Shown here: one piece after another, positions 9,674-18,241 of the stretch
Layout: each line of letters starts with the position of its first letter
Position numbering within the stretch: the stretch's first letter is position 1
The notes under the pieces: generated by a model
Databases searched by the model: none
Seen by the model: only the letters and a program-made list of their open reading frames with translations
What the model was told of the DNA's origin: nothing
Position numbers and translations under genes: made by a program
Source of the DNA: Microcosmobacter sp040493455
Lineage (GTDB): Bacteria; Bacteroidota; Bacteroidia; Flavobacteriales; Flavobacteriaceae
Reading direction: 5' to 3'
DNA: 64,000 nucleotides
Assembly (NCBI RefSeq): GCF_040493455.1
Contig: NZ_JANFDA010000002.1
Span: forward strand, 558,001-622,000

Positions 9674-10588
9674 TTATAAGTTTTTGTAATCTGGTAAAGT
9701 AGGTCTGCGTTTAAGACCTTCTTCTATAACACTGAGCACGTGTTGTCGTTCTTCTCCTATTAATGGTAGTCTAGGTGCCCTTACATGCTCTGTGCCTATT
9801 CCTGTAGCTACTTCAGCTAGTTTTATATTCTGAACCAATTTAGGGTTTATATCCAACTCTAGCAAAGGCAAAAACCATCTGTAGATGTCTACTGCTTCTT
9901 GTATTCTTCCTGCTTTTTGAAGCTCATAGATGGCAACGGTCTCTCTAGGAAATGCACAGACTAAACCAGCTATCCAACCATCTGCTCCCATCAGCAAACT
10001 TTCTAAACCTAAGGTATCAACGCCTGTCATAATCTTCAAACGATCACCAAATCTGTTTTTTATTCTGGTAACGTTCGAAATATCTCTTGTAGATTCTTTC
10101 ACAGCTTCTATATTATCGCATTGCAACAGGTCTTCGAACATATCCAAAGTAACTTCAATCTTATAATCTACAGGATTGTTATATACCATAATTGGTAGCG
10201 ATGTGTTATTCGCCACAGCTTTAAAGTACTCGACAGTTTCTCTATCGCCTGCTTTATAGCGCATTGGTGGCAACATCATTAAACCTTGTGCACCATCGGC
10301 TTCTGCTTTTTGTGCAGCGGAGATAGCGCCTTTTGTAGACTGTTCTGCCACATTCATAAGTACTGGAACTTTCCCCTGTACCATTGCTACTGTTGCCCTG
10401 GTAAGCTCACGTTTTTCGTCTTCTAACAAAGTACTTGCTTCTCCCAAAGTACCACCTAATACAATACCGTGTACACCAGCGTCTAATTGTGCATTAATGT
10501 TGGTTTCAAACATTTGTAAATCTAACTGATCATCTGCTGTAAACTTGGTTGTTACTGCTGGCATTACGCCTTTCCATTCTATAGCCAT
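9674..10588 (-). CDS. DapA-family pyrroline-4-hydroxy-2-carboxylate deaminase (probable)
   Basis: 304-residue dihydrodipicolinate synthase/N-acetylneuraminate lyase family protein. The Schiff-base lysine (Lys164 in EAVKEST) and the assisting tyrosine (Tyr136 in IMVYNNP) are present, as is GGTLGEASTL for carboxylate binding. True DapA is usually part of lysine synthesis. Here the gene heads the hydroxyproline operon, where this family performs deamination and ring opening to alpha-ketoglutarate semialdehyde. The function is therefore assigned by context. It is the first gene of the four-gene transcript and is divergent from the AraC regulator. Confidence 0.88.
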   Translation of the reverse strand: MAIEWKGVMPAVTTKFTADDQLDLQMFETNINAQLDAGVHGIVLGGTLGEASTLLEDEKRELTRATVAMVQGKVPVLMNVAEQSTKGAISAAQKAEADGAQGLMMLPPMRYKAGDRETVEYFKAVANNTSLPIMVYNNPVDYKIEVTLDMFEDLLQCDNIEAVKESTRDISNVTRIKNRFGDRLKIMTGVDTLGLESLLMGADGWIAGLVCAFPRETVAIYELQKAGRIQEAVDIYRWFLPLLELDINPKLVQNIKLAEVATGIGTEHVRAPRLPLIGEERQHVLSVIEEGLKRRPTLPDYKNL

Positions 10589-10697
10589 TATTTGATTTTT
10601 TTGATAGTGTAAAATTAAACCAAGTGTATAGGATAGCTCAGTCTTATATTATCCAATACTAATACCATATATTCCGTAATATTAATTTTTGAATACA

Positions 10698-10729
10698 TAC
10701 TGAATAGTATTTGCGTATATTTACTGAAT
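10698..10729. promoter_or_regulatory. Direct repeat TACTGAAT x2, candidate AraC operator
   Basis: TACTGAAT occurs at 10698-10705 and again at 10722-10729, 24 bases apart, in the divergent region between the hydroxyproline operon and its AraC regulator. The second copy overlaps the regulator's ATG. AraC-family proteins commonly bind direct repeats about two helical turns apart, so autoregulation is plausible but inferred. Confidence 0.35.
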
Positions 10730-11594
10730 GAAAGCACTACCCTTTCAGATTCCAAAACCGACTTCAGATGCGCTTATTTATCAGGAAGACCATGAGTATG
10801 TGTTCTATGATAAGTTTCATTTGCATGAAGAAATACAGTTGAGTTATATCCATGAAGGTGAGGGCACTTTGATTGTAGGCGATACGGTTTCGGACTATAA
10901 AAAAGGTGACATTATTGCCATTGGAAGTAATTTGCCACATGTTTTCAAAAGCGATGTTACCCTTGAAACAAAGTCGTTAATGCTCACACTTTTCTTTACT
11001 AAAGACAGTTTTGGAGAGGTCTTTTTTGATCTTGAAGAACTTTCAGAAACAAAACATTTCTTCAAGAATATCAATTCTGGTTTCAAAGTATTGTCACACA
11101 ATCAGGCTCTCAAAACTGTGTTTCTATCATTACGAGATAGTAGCAAACTCGAGCGGTTTACCTCATTATTGTTAATCTTGAAATCACTTGCAAAAGCAAA
11201 GAAGCTTCAATTGTCTTCTTATAGTTATGAAAAAGAATATACTGCTGTGGAAGGTAAACGCATGCAAGATGTGATGGACTATACCATGAAGCATAGCCAT
11301 GAGAGTATTTCTTTAGACGTGATTGCAAATGTCGCTAACATGACCAAAAATGCGTTCTGTAAATATTTCAAAAAGAGAACGAATAAGACGTATACGCAAT
11401 TTCTGAATGAACTAAGGATTGAAAATGCCTGTAAATTAATTTCTAATAATGGAGAACTGACACTATCTGAAATTGCTTTTCAGTGTGGTTATTTCAATAT
11501 TTCAAATTTCAATAGACAGTTTAAAGCTATTAAATCTATGACGCCTTCTGAATACAGAATTGCTAAATTAGGTGCTTATGGTAATTTGGTATAG
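10728..11594 (+). CDS. AraC-family regulator of the hydroxyproline operon (probable)
   Basis: 288-residue transcription factor. The N-terminal half is a cupin-like sensor domain (HLHEEIQLSYIHEGEGTLIVGD...YKKGDIIAIGSNLPHVF). The C-terminal 100 residues carry two HTH units (ISLDVIANVANMTKNAFCKYFKKR and LTLSEIAFQCGYFNISNFNRQFK) ending in MTPSEYR, a standard AraC/XylS DNA-binding domain. The gene is divergent from the four catabolic genes, which suggests it responds to hydroxyproline or an intermediate. Its stop codon is one base from that of the convergent TPR gene, with no terminator hairpin between them. Confidence 0.9.
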   Translation: MKALPFQIPKPTSDALIYQEDHEYVFYDKFHLHEEIQLSYIHEGEGTLIVGDTVSDYKKGDIIAIGSNLPHVFKSDVTLETKSLMLTLFFTKDSFGEVFFDLEELSETKHFFKNINSGFKVLSHNQALKTVFLSLRDSSKLERFTSLLLILKSLAKAKKLQLSSYSYEKEYTAVEGKRMQDVMDYTMKHSHESISLDVIANVANMTKNAFCKYFKKRTNKTYTQFLNELRIENACKLISNNGELTLSEIAFQCGYFNISNFNRQFKAIKSMTPSEYRIAKLGAYGNLV

Positions 11595-11595
11595 A

Positions 11596-12453
11596 TTATC
11601 TATTAAACGCCTTTTTTAATTCCTCATAAAAAGCTATAGATTTCAAACGGTCAAATGCTGTGCTGCCTCCCCACGGATATATTCCTGAAGTTCCATTAGT
11701 AGTAATTTTATAGTCCAAGAAGATAAAATAAGAATCTCTGACCTCAGCATGCTTTACAAAATTCTGCTTGAGATTATTAAAAGCATGTCTGAGTTTATCT
11801 AGACCATATTTTGCCTGCAATGAATCTACCATAATATTCGCATAGTACTCATTATTCAAAAGGTATTTCATACCATATTCTAGAGCTTTATCATTTTCAT
11901 TAAGGCCTTTGAATGTTTCGAAAAATAATTTTCCTAACGTTGAAAAATGATTGAGATATCCATTATAGCAAGTAAACCTCACATTAGGATTTTCTAAAAA
12001 ATTATTTTCGCGCAAAAGCTCTAAAGATTTATTGTACAGCCCTTTTTTATTGTAGTTAACAACCAAAGTAGTCAATACATTAAGAGTCCTTAAGCGCTTT
12101 CTAATTTTTGGATTATCTAGTCGTAATAAGCTATAGAGCTTCTCACTACACTCTATCTTTTTTTCATTTTCTCCAACTACATCATAGTAACTGATAAGTT
12201 GTCCATAAGCTGAAAACACATTTTCTTTATCTGAGGAATTCTTGACCAAAAATGCTTCAAACTCTTTAATATACTTATTAATCTCAGACTTAATGTCTTC
12301 TGAAAACTCTTCATCAAAATAATAATAATCATAAAACAGGTCTGAGGCATAAGTCAAACCATTTTCCTCTTTATAGAAAAAAGAATCTTCTAAATCATTA
12401 CTCTGAGAAATTACAAAAAAAGGAATCAGGAAAAATAATAGATGCTTGACCAT
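11596..12453 (-). CDS. Secreted TPR-like protein of unknown function
   Basis: 285-residue protein with a short signal peptide (HLLFFLIPFFVISQS). The rest is alpha-helical and looks like degenerate TPRs (YNKKGLYNKSLELLRENN and NENDKALEYGMKYLLNNEYY). No catalytic motif is visible and I do not recognise the family. It starts 32 bases after rodA ends on the same strand, so it may ride on the end of the mre-rod transcript, but nothing else ties it to cell shape. Confidence 0.65.
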   Translation of the reverse strand: MVKHLLFFLIPFFVISQSNDLEDSFFYKEENGLTYASDLFYDYYYFDEEFSEDIKSEINKYIKEFEAFLVKNSSDKENVFSAYGQLISYYDVVGENEKKIECSEKLYSLLRLDNPKIRKRLRTLNVLTTLVVNYNKKGLYNKSLELLRENNFLENPNVRFTCYNGYLNHFSTLGKLFFETFKGLNENDKALEYGMKYLLNNEYYANIMVDSLQAKYGLDKLRHAFNNLKQNFVKHAEVRDSYFIFLDYKITTNGTSGIYPWGGSTAFDRLKSIAFYEELKKAFNR

Positions 12454-12485
12454 AAACGTATAACGCTACTTTCTATTAATAATTA

Positions 12486-13766
12486 TTACCACTCATTAAT
12501 CTTATTGGAGTCCAGTTTTATAAAGACGAATAGCAAAATCGTGAAGCCCCAAAGCCCAGAACCTCCATAACTAAAGAAAGGCAACGGAATTCCTACTGTT
12601 GGGATTAAGCCCATAACCATCCCAACATTAATGAGAAAGTGTATAAAGAATATAGATGCAACCGAATATCCATATACACGACTGAATTGTGACTTTTGAG
12701 ATTCAGCCAAATACAAGAGCCTTACAATAAGCATTACAAAAAGAATCACAGTGATACTACTCCCAACGAAGCCCCATTCTTCACCTACTGTACTAAAAAT
12801 ATAGTCGGTATGCTGCTCTGGTACAAACTTCCCTTTGGTACGAGTACCTTGTAAAAAGCCTTTTCCTAACATGCGCCCAGAACTAATTGCCTCTTCTGAC
12901 TGAATAAGGTTATAGGCCTGATTCTTTTTCATGGCTTCCAGCTTGGCAGGATCTTTTTCCAAACGCAACCAAAGGCTAATTCTATTCTGCTGATGTTCCT
13001 TTAAAACATGCTGATAAAACAACTTCACACCATAAGAAAAGCTTATACACACCATGAATACGACTACGTATTGGAAAATGTTTCTTCGTTTTCGCCTTAT
13101 GAAGAAAAAATGCAACACCAAGAGTAATATTACAGCGATGGCTGTGTATACTATCCCAAACTTTAAAACGCTAACAGCCAGACCAATCAATAATGATCCT
13201 ACAACTAAATAGATTTGCTGCAACCCTTCACGATAAAACACGAAGAAGAATGCTGCATACACCATGGTACTTCCTGCATCATTTTGCAAAAGAATCAGCA
13301 ACGCAGGGATTACAATAATGGCTATGGTTCGCAACTGATGGTTGATAGTGCGCATATCCGTTTGTAAATCACTGATATATTTGGCTACTGCCAAAGCTGT
13401 GGCAAACTTGGCAAACTCACTCGGCTGTATTGTAAATCCTCCGATACCATACCAAGACGTAGCACCGTTGACATTCTTTCCAAAGATGAATAATCCCAAC
13501 AAGGACAATATCGAGAGCAGGTAAATAATACTTGAAAACCGTTCGTAGAATTTGGCTTCAAATGAGAGGATGAGAATAATAAGTACAAACGTAAACCCGA
13601 TGAATATCAACTGCTTGCCATAAGGCTGGCTCATATCAAAATAGCTCACAATATCACCTGAATGTGAAGCAGATAAAATATTTACCCAACCAAAGCCTAC
13701 TAATAGCAGGAACAGTATAATGGTTAACCAGTCAAACTTAAATCGCCTTTGATTCTCTCTCTGCAT
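12486..13766 (-). CDS. rodA: RodA, SEDS peptidoglycan glycosyltransferase
   Basis: 426-residue polytopic membrane protein of the SEDS (FtsW/RodA/SpoVE) family, which polymerises lipid II during side-wall elongation. SEDS signatures are clear: GGFTIQPSEFAKFATALAVAKY, LLQNDAGSTMVYAAFF, TDYIFSTVGEEWGFVGS and GIPLPFFSYGGSGLWG. About ten hydrophobic helices are seen. It overlaps the last base of mrdA, the usual coupling with its transpeptidase partner PBP2. It acts in the inner membrane with MreBCD. Confidence 0.97.
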   Translation of the reverse strand: MQRENQRRFKFDWLTIILFLLLVGFGWVNILSASHSGDIVSYFDMSQPYGKQLIFIGFTFVLIILILSFEAKFYERFSSIIYLLSILSLLGLFIFGKNVNGATSWYGIGGFTIQPSEFAKFATALAVAKYISDLQTDMRTINHQLRTIAIIVIPALLILLQNDAGSTMVYAAFFFVFYREGLQQIYLVVGSLLIGLAVSVLKFGIVYTAIAVILLLVLHFFFIRRKRRNIFQYVVVFMVCISFSYGVKLFYQHVLKEHQQNRISLWLRLEKDPAKLEAMKKNQAYNLIQSEEAISSGRMLGKGFLQGTRTKGKFVPEQHTDYIFSTVGEEWGFVGSSITVILFVMLIVRLLYLAESQKSQFSRVYGYSVASIFFIHFLINVGMVMGLIPTVGIPLPFFSYGGSGLWGFTILLFVFIKLDSNKINEW

Positions 13767-15721
13767 TATTCTTCAGTAATAGATTGGTTTTGTGATGCTT
13801 CTGCTCGCTTCAATTGTTCATACTCATCAACTCGCATGATTCTCGTTTCACCATTAATCTTGAAAGGTTTTCCAGAATATGGTTTCTCATACTCGTGTTC
13901 TAAAGTATGATCCAAAATCCATCGTTCCATATCGGTGCGTGTGATTTCACCTTTGATATACTTTTCAATCATTAATCCAGCAATGCGCCCTGCAAATCGT
14001 CCTCCCCAATATCCATTTTCCACAAACACAGCAATGGCAATTTTAGGATCTTCTTTTGGTGCAAACGCCACGAAAATCGAATGATCGGTAAGCTGAGTCT
14101 TAACACTATCGATGATTACAAAGTTTTCTGCAGTACCTGTTTTCCCACAGATATCTATTCCAGGAATTTTCAGATGCGCAGCTGTACCTTTATTGTACAC
14201 ATCAAACATGCCTTGTATCACTGGTTCAAAATGTTGACGGTCTATTGTTGTATAGTTTCGCTTTTTGAACTTACTAGGAATGGTGTCATTTTCAACAGAT
14301 TTAATGATATGAGGTGTATAATAATAACCTCTATTAGCGATCGCTGCCGTCATATTTGCCAATTGAATTGGCGTTGCATCAACTTCGCCTTGTCCAATGG
14401 CATTAGATACTACATAAGTTGAAGCCCATCGTGGTCTTTTGGTAGCTTCATCATAGTAAGCTCTATCGTAATAGGCTCCATCTGGTATTCTTCCTTTTTG
14501 TCCAACGGCTAGGTCATTGCCTAAATAGTTGCCGAGTCCAAAACTTTTCGCATGATTACTCCAAACATCCATAGTCTTAGAAATGTCACCATGTTTATCT
14601 AAGATTCGTCTATAAACATTTACAAAGTAGGCGTTACAGGATTCATAGATTCCTAAGTTCATGTTGGCAGGACTACGATGCGCATGACAGCCTGTAAGCT
14701 TTCTGCTACCATAGTAATAACCTAGCCTGCAAGAAAATGTTTCTCCAGTAGTAATTACACCTTCCTGTAAACCAATCAAAGCGTTGATCACTTTAAATGG
14801 TGAACCTGGAGGGTAACCTGCTTGCAAACCTCTATCAAACAAGGGTTTGGCTATACTATCTCTAAAGAGTTTATTAAAATTCTTTGAACGATTTCTACCG
14901 ACGAGAATATTGGGGTTATAGCTTGGTGCTGAAACCATTGCTAAAATCTCTCCACTGCTAGGCTCAATGGCAATAATGCCGCCTCTCTTGTTCTGCATTA
15001 ACAATTCTCCATACTCCTGAAGTTTTGAATCAATTGTGATGGTTATATCTTTTCCAGGTTGTGGCAGAGTATCTAGCGTACCTTCTTTATAAGGTCCTAT
15101 GTCTTTATTGAATCTATCTTTCTGAATGAACTTAATGCCTTTTACACCTCGTAACGTTTTTTCATAAGACAATTCGATGCCTTGCTTACCAATGAGATCT
15201 CCCATTCTGTAATACGCATCTCTAGCAATATTTCGTCGATTTACTTCACCTATGTCTCCAAGAACATTAGCGCCTATTGAGGTTTGATATGATCTAAGTG
15301 AGCGCTTTTGGATATAGAAGCCATCATACTTTCGCATCTTTTCTTGAAGTACTGCATAATCTTCTTTGGAGAGATGAGACAAGAATACTGAGGGAAGTCT
15401 TGGTGAGTAACGATACGCTCTTTCGTAAGTTCTAAGAAAGTCTTCTTTACTGATTTTTAAAAGGTTACAAAATTCAAGTGTATCTAAAGGTTCAACTTCT
15501 CTTGGGATTACCATAACATCATACGAAGGTTGGTTTGCTACAAGCAAAGCACCATTTCTATCATAGACATAGCCACGTTTAGGATAATCAAAGACTTTCC
15601 TTATCGCGGTATCTTCAAAAATATCGTAAGCTTTTGGATTGTAAACCTGGAGGTAGAATAATCTCGCGATGAATACCAATCCAACACAAATAACAATAGA
15701 TAAAAGTAACAGTTTCCTCAT
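13766..15721 (-). CDS. mrdA: Penicillin-binding protein 2, elongation transpeptidase
   Basis: 651-residue class B PBP that cross-links side-wall peptidoglycan. It has an N-terminal anchor helix (3-24), a PBP dimerisation domain (about 45-215) and a transpeptidase domain (about 245-590). Active-site motifs are SxxK Ser307-Pro-Phe-Lys310, SxN Ser361-Cys-Asn363 and KTGT Lys527-Thr530. The SxxK box reads PPGSPFK where PPGSTFK is usual. The C-terminal 60 residues are hydrophilic. The gene lies between mreD and rodA, as in other Bacteroidota. Confidence 0.97.
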   Translation of the reverse strand: MRKLLLLSIVICVGLVFIARLFYLQVYNPKAYDIFEDTAIRKVFDYPKRGYVYDRNGALLVANQPSYDVMVIPREVEPLDTLEFCNLLKISKEDFLRTYERAYRYSPRLPSVFLSHLSKEDYAVLQEKMRKYDGFYIQKRSLRSYQTSIGANVLGDIGEVNRRNIARDAYYRMGDLIGKQGIELSYEKTLRGVKGIKFIQKDRFNKDIGPYKEGTLDTLPQPGKDITITIDSKLQEYGELLMQNKRGGIIAIEPSSGEILAMVSAPSYNPNILVGRNRSKNFNKLFRDSIAKPLFDRGLQAGYPPGSPFKVINALIGLQEGVITTGETFSCRLGYYYGSRKLTGCHAHRSPANMNLGIYESCNAYFVNVYRRILDKHGDISKTMDVWSNHAKSFGLGNYLGNDLAVGQKGRIPDGAYYDRAYYDEATKRPRWASTYVVSNAIGQGEVDATPIQLANMTAAIANRGYYYTPHIIKSVENDTIPSKFKKRNYTTIDRQHFEPVIQGMFDVYNKGTAAHLKIPGIDICGKTGTAENFVIIDSVKTQLTDHSIFVAFAPKEDPKIAIAVFVENGYWGGRFAGRIAGLMIEKYIKGEITRTDMERWILDHTLEHEYEKPYSGKPFKINGETRIMRVDEYEQLKRAEASQNQSITEE

Positions 15722-15759
15722 GGTTCAATTTACGCCTTGGAGTGCTTCAACAGATAAAT

Positions 15760-16269
15760 TCAACTCTTCTTTTTACTGGTAAAGAGCAATAGCAACAAGA
15801 TACTCAGAATTACAGTAAAGATAGTTGAAAATAGGGTTTTCTGAAGCACTAAAAGTATTTGGGACATGTTAAATATTTCTAAAGCAAACAATACAAAATG
15901 ATGGATTATAGCCAATAAGGATACATAACCTAATAAGCTTCCAAATTCGGCATTACTGTATTTTATATTTTGGTGTTCGTACAGCATTCCGAAAGAAAAC
16001 TTTAGTATTACCGGTCTTACATATGCAGCAAAAACACATGCTGCGGCATGGATACCTCCCGAATCTGAAAACATATCTACAAATAGTCCTAATAAAAATG
16101 CTAGAATCAAAAAAACGATGCGATTACTATTTGCAGGATATAGAATAATAAACAACAGATAGACATAAGGGTTTATGTATCCGAATAAATCAATATGATT
16201 GAATATCAAGACTTGGGCTAAGAGTAAAACGACAAAACGAAGGGCAATATTTAATCTCAAGCTATTCAT
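15760..16269 (-). CDS. mreD: MreD, rod-shape-determining membrane protein
   Basis: 169-residue hydrophobic protein with about five membrane helices, the usual size and composition for MreD. LFGYINPYVYLLFIILYP and FLLGLFVDMFSDSGGIHAAACVFAAYVRP match the conserved core. Its start overlaps the end of mreC by 8 bases, indicating translational coupling. MreD is part of the Rod complex and helps MreC bind PBP2/RodA. Confidence 0.93.
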   Translation of the reverse strand: MNSLRLNIALRFVVLLLAQVLIFNHIDLFGYINPYVYLLFIILYPANSNRIVFLILAFLLGLFVDMFSDSGGIHAAACVFAAYVRPVILKFSFGMLYEHQNIKYSNAEFGSLLGYVSLLAIIHHFVLFALEIFNMSQILLVLQKTLFSTIFTVILSILLLLLFTSKKKS

Positions 16270-17083
16270 CTATACTCTCTTCTAAAACTCTTATTTCTTC
16301 GAGATCAACATTCTCAATGATATACACATGACCAATATTAGTCATATCGTTGAACAATTTCACTTGGATGATATAGGTATCACCGCTAATATCAATTTCG
16401 AATGAATCCACTACACCTATTGGCACTCCTTTTGGAAAAATAGACGACTGCCCTCCAGTGATTATAGTATCACCCACTGTCACTGGGGCAAACGTATTGA
16501 CATCTTCTAACTGAACATACTCTGGTGATGTCGTATTCCATTTTAACGATCCAGAATGATCAGATTTTTTAAGCTTGGCGTTGATTCTACTCAGTGTATT
16601 CAGTATGGATTGGACTGTAGCATAGTTTGCCGAAGTGTTATCTATAATCCCAACAATTCCTTTTGAAGTAATAACACCAAAATCTTGTTTTACACCATCA
16701 TTCTGCCCTTTATTTACCAATAGATAATTGTTACTCGCTGAGTAACTGTTCTTATACACCGAAGCTGGTGTGAACTTATAGTTTCCAGCTAAAGCATTAG
16801 TATCAATTACAGTGGAATCGATTTCATTGGTATTATTGAACAGAAGAGATTTTAGTCTATTGTTTTCTTCGAGAAGGACTTCATTTTCATGCCTTAAATT
16901 GAAGAACTGCTTAATCGCATTAGTGCTTTCGTATAATCCGCCAGACAAAAAATTCGCCGAATTAACAACCTTGCTTTTGTGGTAAGAATGGGATTGAACG
17001 ATAAGTATCAACGAAATACCAAATAGCAACAGAAACGTAAGAAATGTTTTATTTCTTAGTATAAAATTGATAATTTGTTGCAT
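16262..17083 (-). CDS. mreC: MreC, rod-shape-determining protein
   Basis: 273-residue bitopic protein: one N-terminal helix (about 12-30), a coiled coil (about 55-85) and a periplasmic beta-barrel pair. Conserved family segments include NNYLLVNKGQNDGVKQDFGVITSKGIVGII and VTVGDTIITGGQSSIFPKGVPIGVV. It bridges cytoplasmic MreB and periplasmic PBP2. It starts 9 bases after mreB and overlaps mreD. Confidence 0.96.
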   Translation of the reverse strand: MQQIINFILRNKTFLTFLLLFGISLILIVQSHSYHKSKVVNSANFLSGGLYESTNAIKQFFNLRHENEVLLEENNRLKSLLFNNTNEIDSTVIDTNALAGNYKFTPASVYKNSYSASNNYLLVNKGQNDGVKQDFGVITSKGIVGIIDNTSANYATVQSILNTLSRINAKLKKSDHSGSLKWNTTSPEYVQLEDVNTFAPVTVGDTIITGGQSSIFPKGVPIGVVDSFEIDISGDTYIIQVKLFNDMTNIGHVYIIENVDLEEIRVLEESIDE

Positions 17084-17092
17084 CTAGGCTTT

Positions 17093-18121
17093 TTATTTTA
17101 TCAGTACGCTCTTATACTTTTGAAGGTTTTTGAGTACAATTCCTGTACCTCTAACTACAGCTCTCAAAGGATCTTCAGCTATGTAAACAGGAAGATCTGT
17201 TTTTTGTGACAAACGCTTATCCAAGCCTCTAAGCATCGATCCACCTCCTGCTAAATATATTCCAGTATTGTATATATCTGCAGCTAATTCTGGTGGCGTT
17301 TGTGATAAGGTCTCCATTACAGAATCCTCAATTCTCAAAATTGATTTATCTAAGGCTTTAGCAATCTCTCGGTAAGAAATTTGAACCTGCTTTGGCTTTC
17401 CAGTTAATAGGTCTCTACCTTGAACACTCATCTCTTCTGGTGGAAGTTCTAAATCTTCGGTAGCAGCACCAATTTGAATCTTAATTTTTTCAGCAGTACG
17501 GTCTCCAACATACAAGTTATGCTGCGTACGCATGTAATAGATAATATCGTTTGTAAACACATCACCAGCAACTTTTACTGACTTATCGCATACAATGCCT
17601 CCAAGTGCAATCACAGCGATTTCTGTAGTACCTCCTCCAATATCCACAATCATGTTTCCTTTTGGTTGCATGATATCTACACCAATACCAATAGCTGCTG
17701 CCATAGGCTCATGGATAAGGTAAACTTCTTTTCCATTAACACGCTCACACGATTCTTTTACAGCTCGCATTTCTACTTCAGTAATTCCTGAAGGAATACA
17801 AACTACCATTCTTAATGCAGGATTGAACCATTTCTTTTTTAATGCAGGAATGTTCTTAATGAACATGCTAATCATCTCTTCTGAAGCAGCAAAGTCTGCA
17901 ATTACACCATCCTTAAGTGGTCGTATGGTTTTAATGTTCTCATGCGTCTTTCCTTGCATCAAATTGGCTTCTTTACCAACATGAGTTATCTTTCCTGTAA
18001 TTCTGTCTCTGGCTACTATAGATGGACTATCCACAACAACTTTATCGTCGTGAATAATAAGTGTATTTGCAGTACCTAAGTCAATGGCAATCTCTTCTGT
18101 TAAGAAGTCAAAAAATCCCAT
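17093..18121 (-). CDS. mreB: MreB, actin-like cell-shape protein
   Basis: 342-residue bacterial actin that guides side-wall synthesis. The phosphate and adenosine motifs are clear: IDLGTANTLI near the N-terminus, VDIGGGTTEIAVIALGG in the middle and YLAGGGSMLRGLDKRL near the C-terminus. IHEPMAAAIGIGVDI is also typical. It is the first gene of a five-gene Rod operon (mreB-C-D-mrdA-rodA). About 120 bases separate it from purH, a gap that includes a TACATTTA sequence resembling a weak -7 box on the minus strand. Confidence 0.98.
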   Translation of the reverse strand: MGFFDFLTEEIAIDLGTANTLIIHDDKVVVDSPSIVARDRITGKITHVGKEANLMQGKTHENIKTIRPLKDGVIADFAASEEMISMFIKNIPALKKKWFNPALRMVVCIPSGITEVEMRAVKESCERVNGKEVYLIHEPMAAAIGIGVDIMQPKGNMIVDIGGGTTEIAVIALGGIVCDKSVKVAGDVFTNDIIYYMRTQHNLYVGDRTAEKIKIQIGAATEDLELPPEEMSVQGRDLLTGKPKQVQISYREIAKALDKSILRIEDSVMETLSQTPPELAADIYNTGIYLAGGGSMLRGLDKRLSQKTDLPVYIAEDPLRAVVRGTGIVLKNLQKYKSVLIK

Positions 18122-18241
18122 AGGCGTTTAATATTGTTTGGGTCGTTTGTATTAAAATTTCGAATAGTCGTAAATGTAATAAATTATACGAAATAAATTC
18201 GAATTCGGATGCCCTAAAACCGTATTATTTTAAAATCATTA

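Noticed and set aside
9674..10588. Housekeeping dihydrodipicolinate synthase dapA
   Set aside because: It has the family residues but is embedded one base from hydroxyproline genes; lysine synthesis is less likely.
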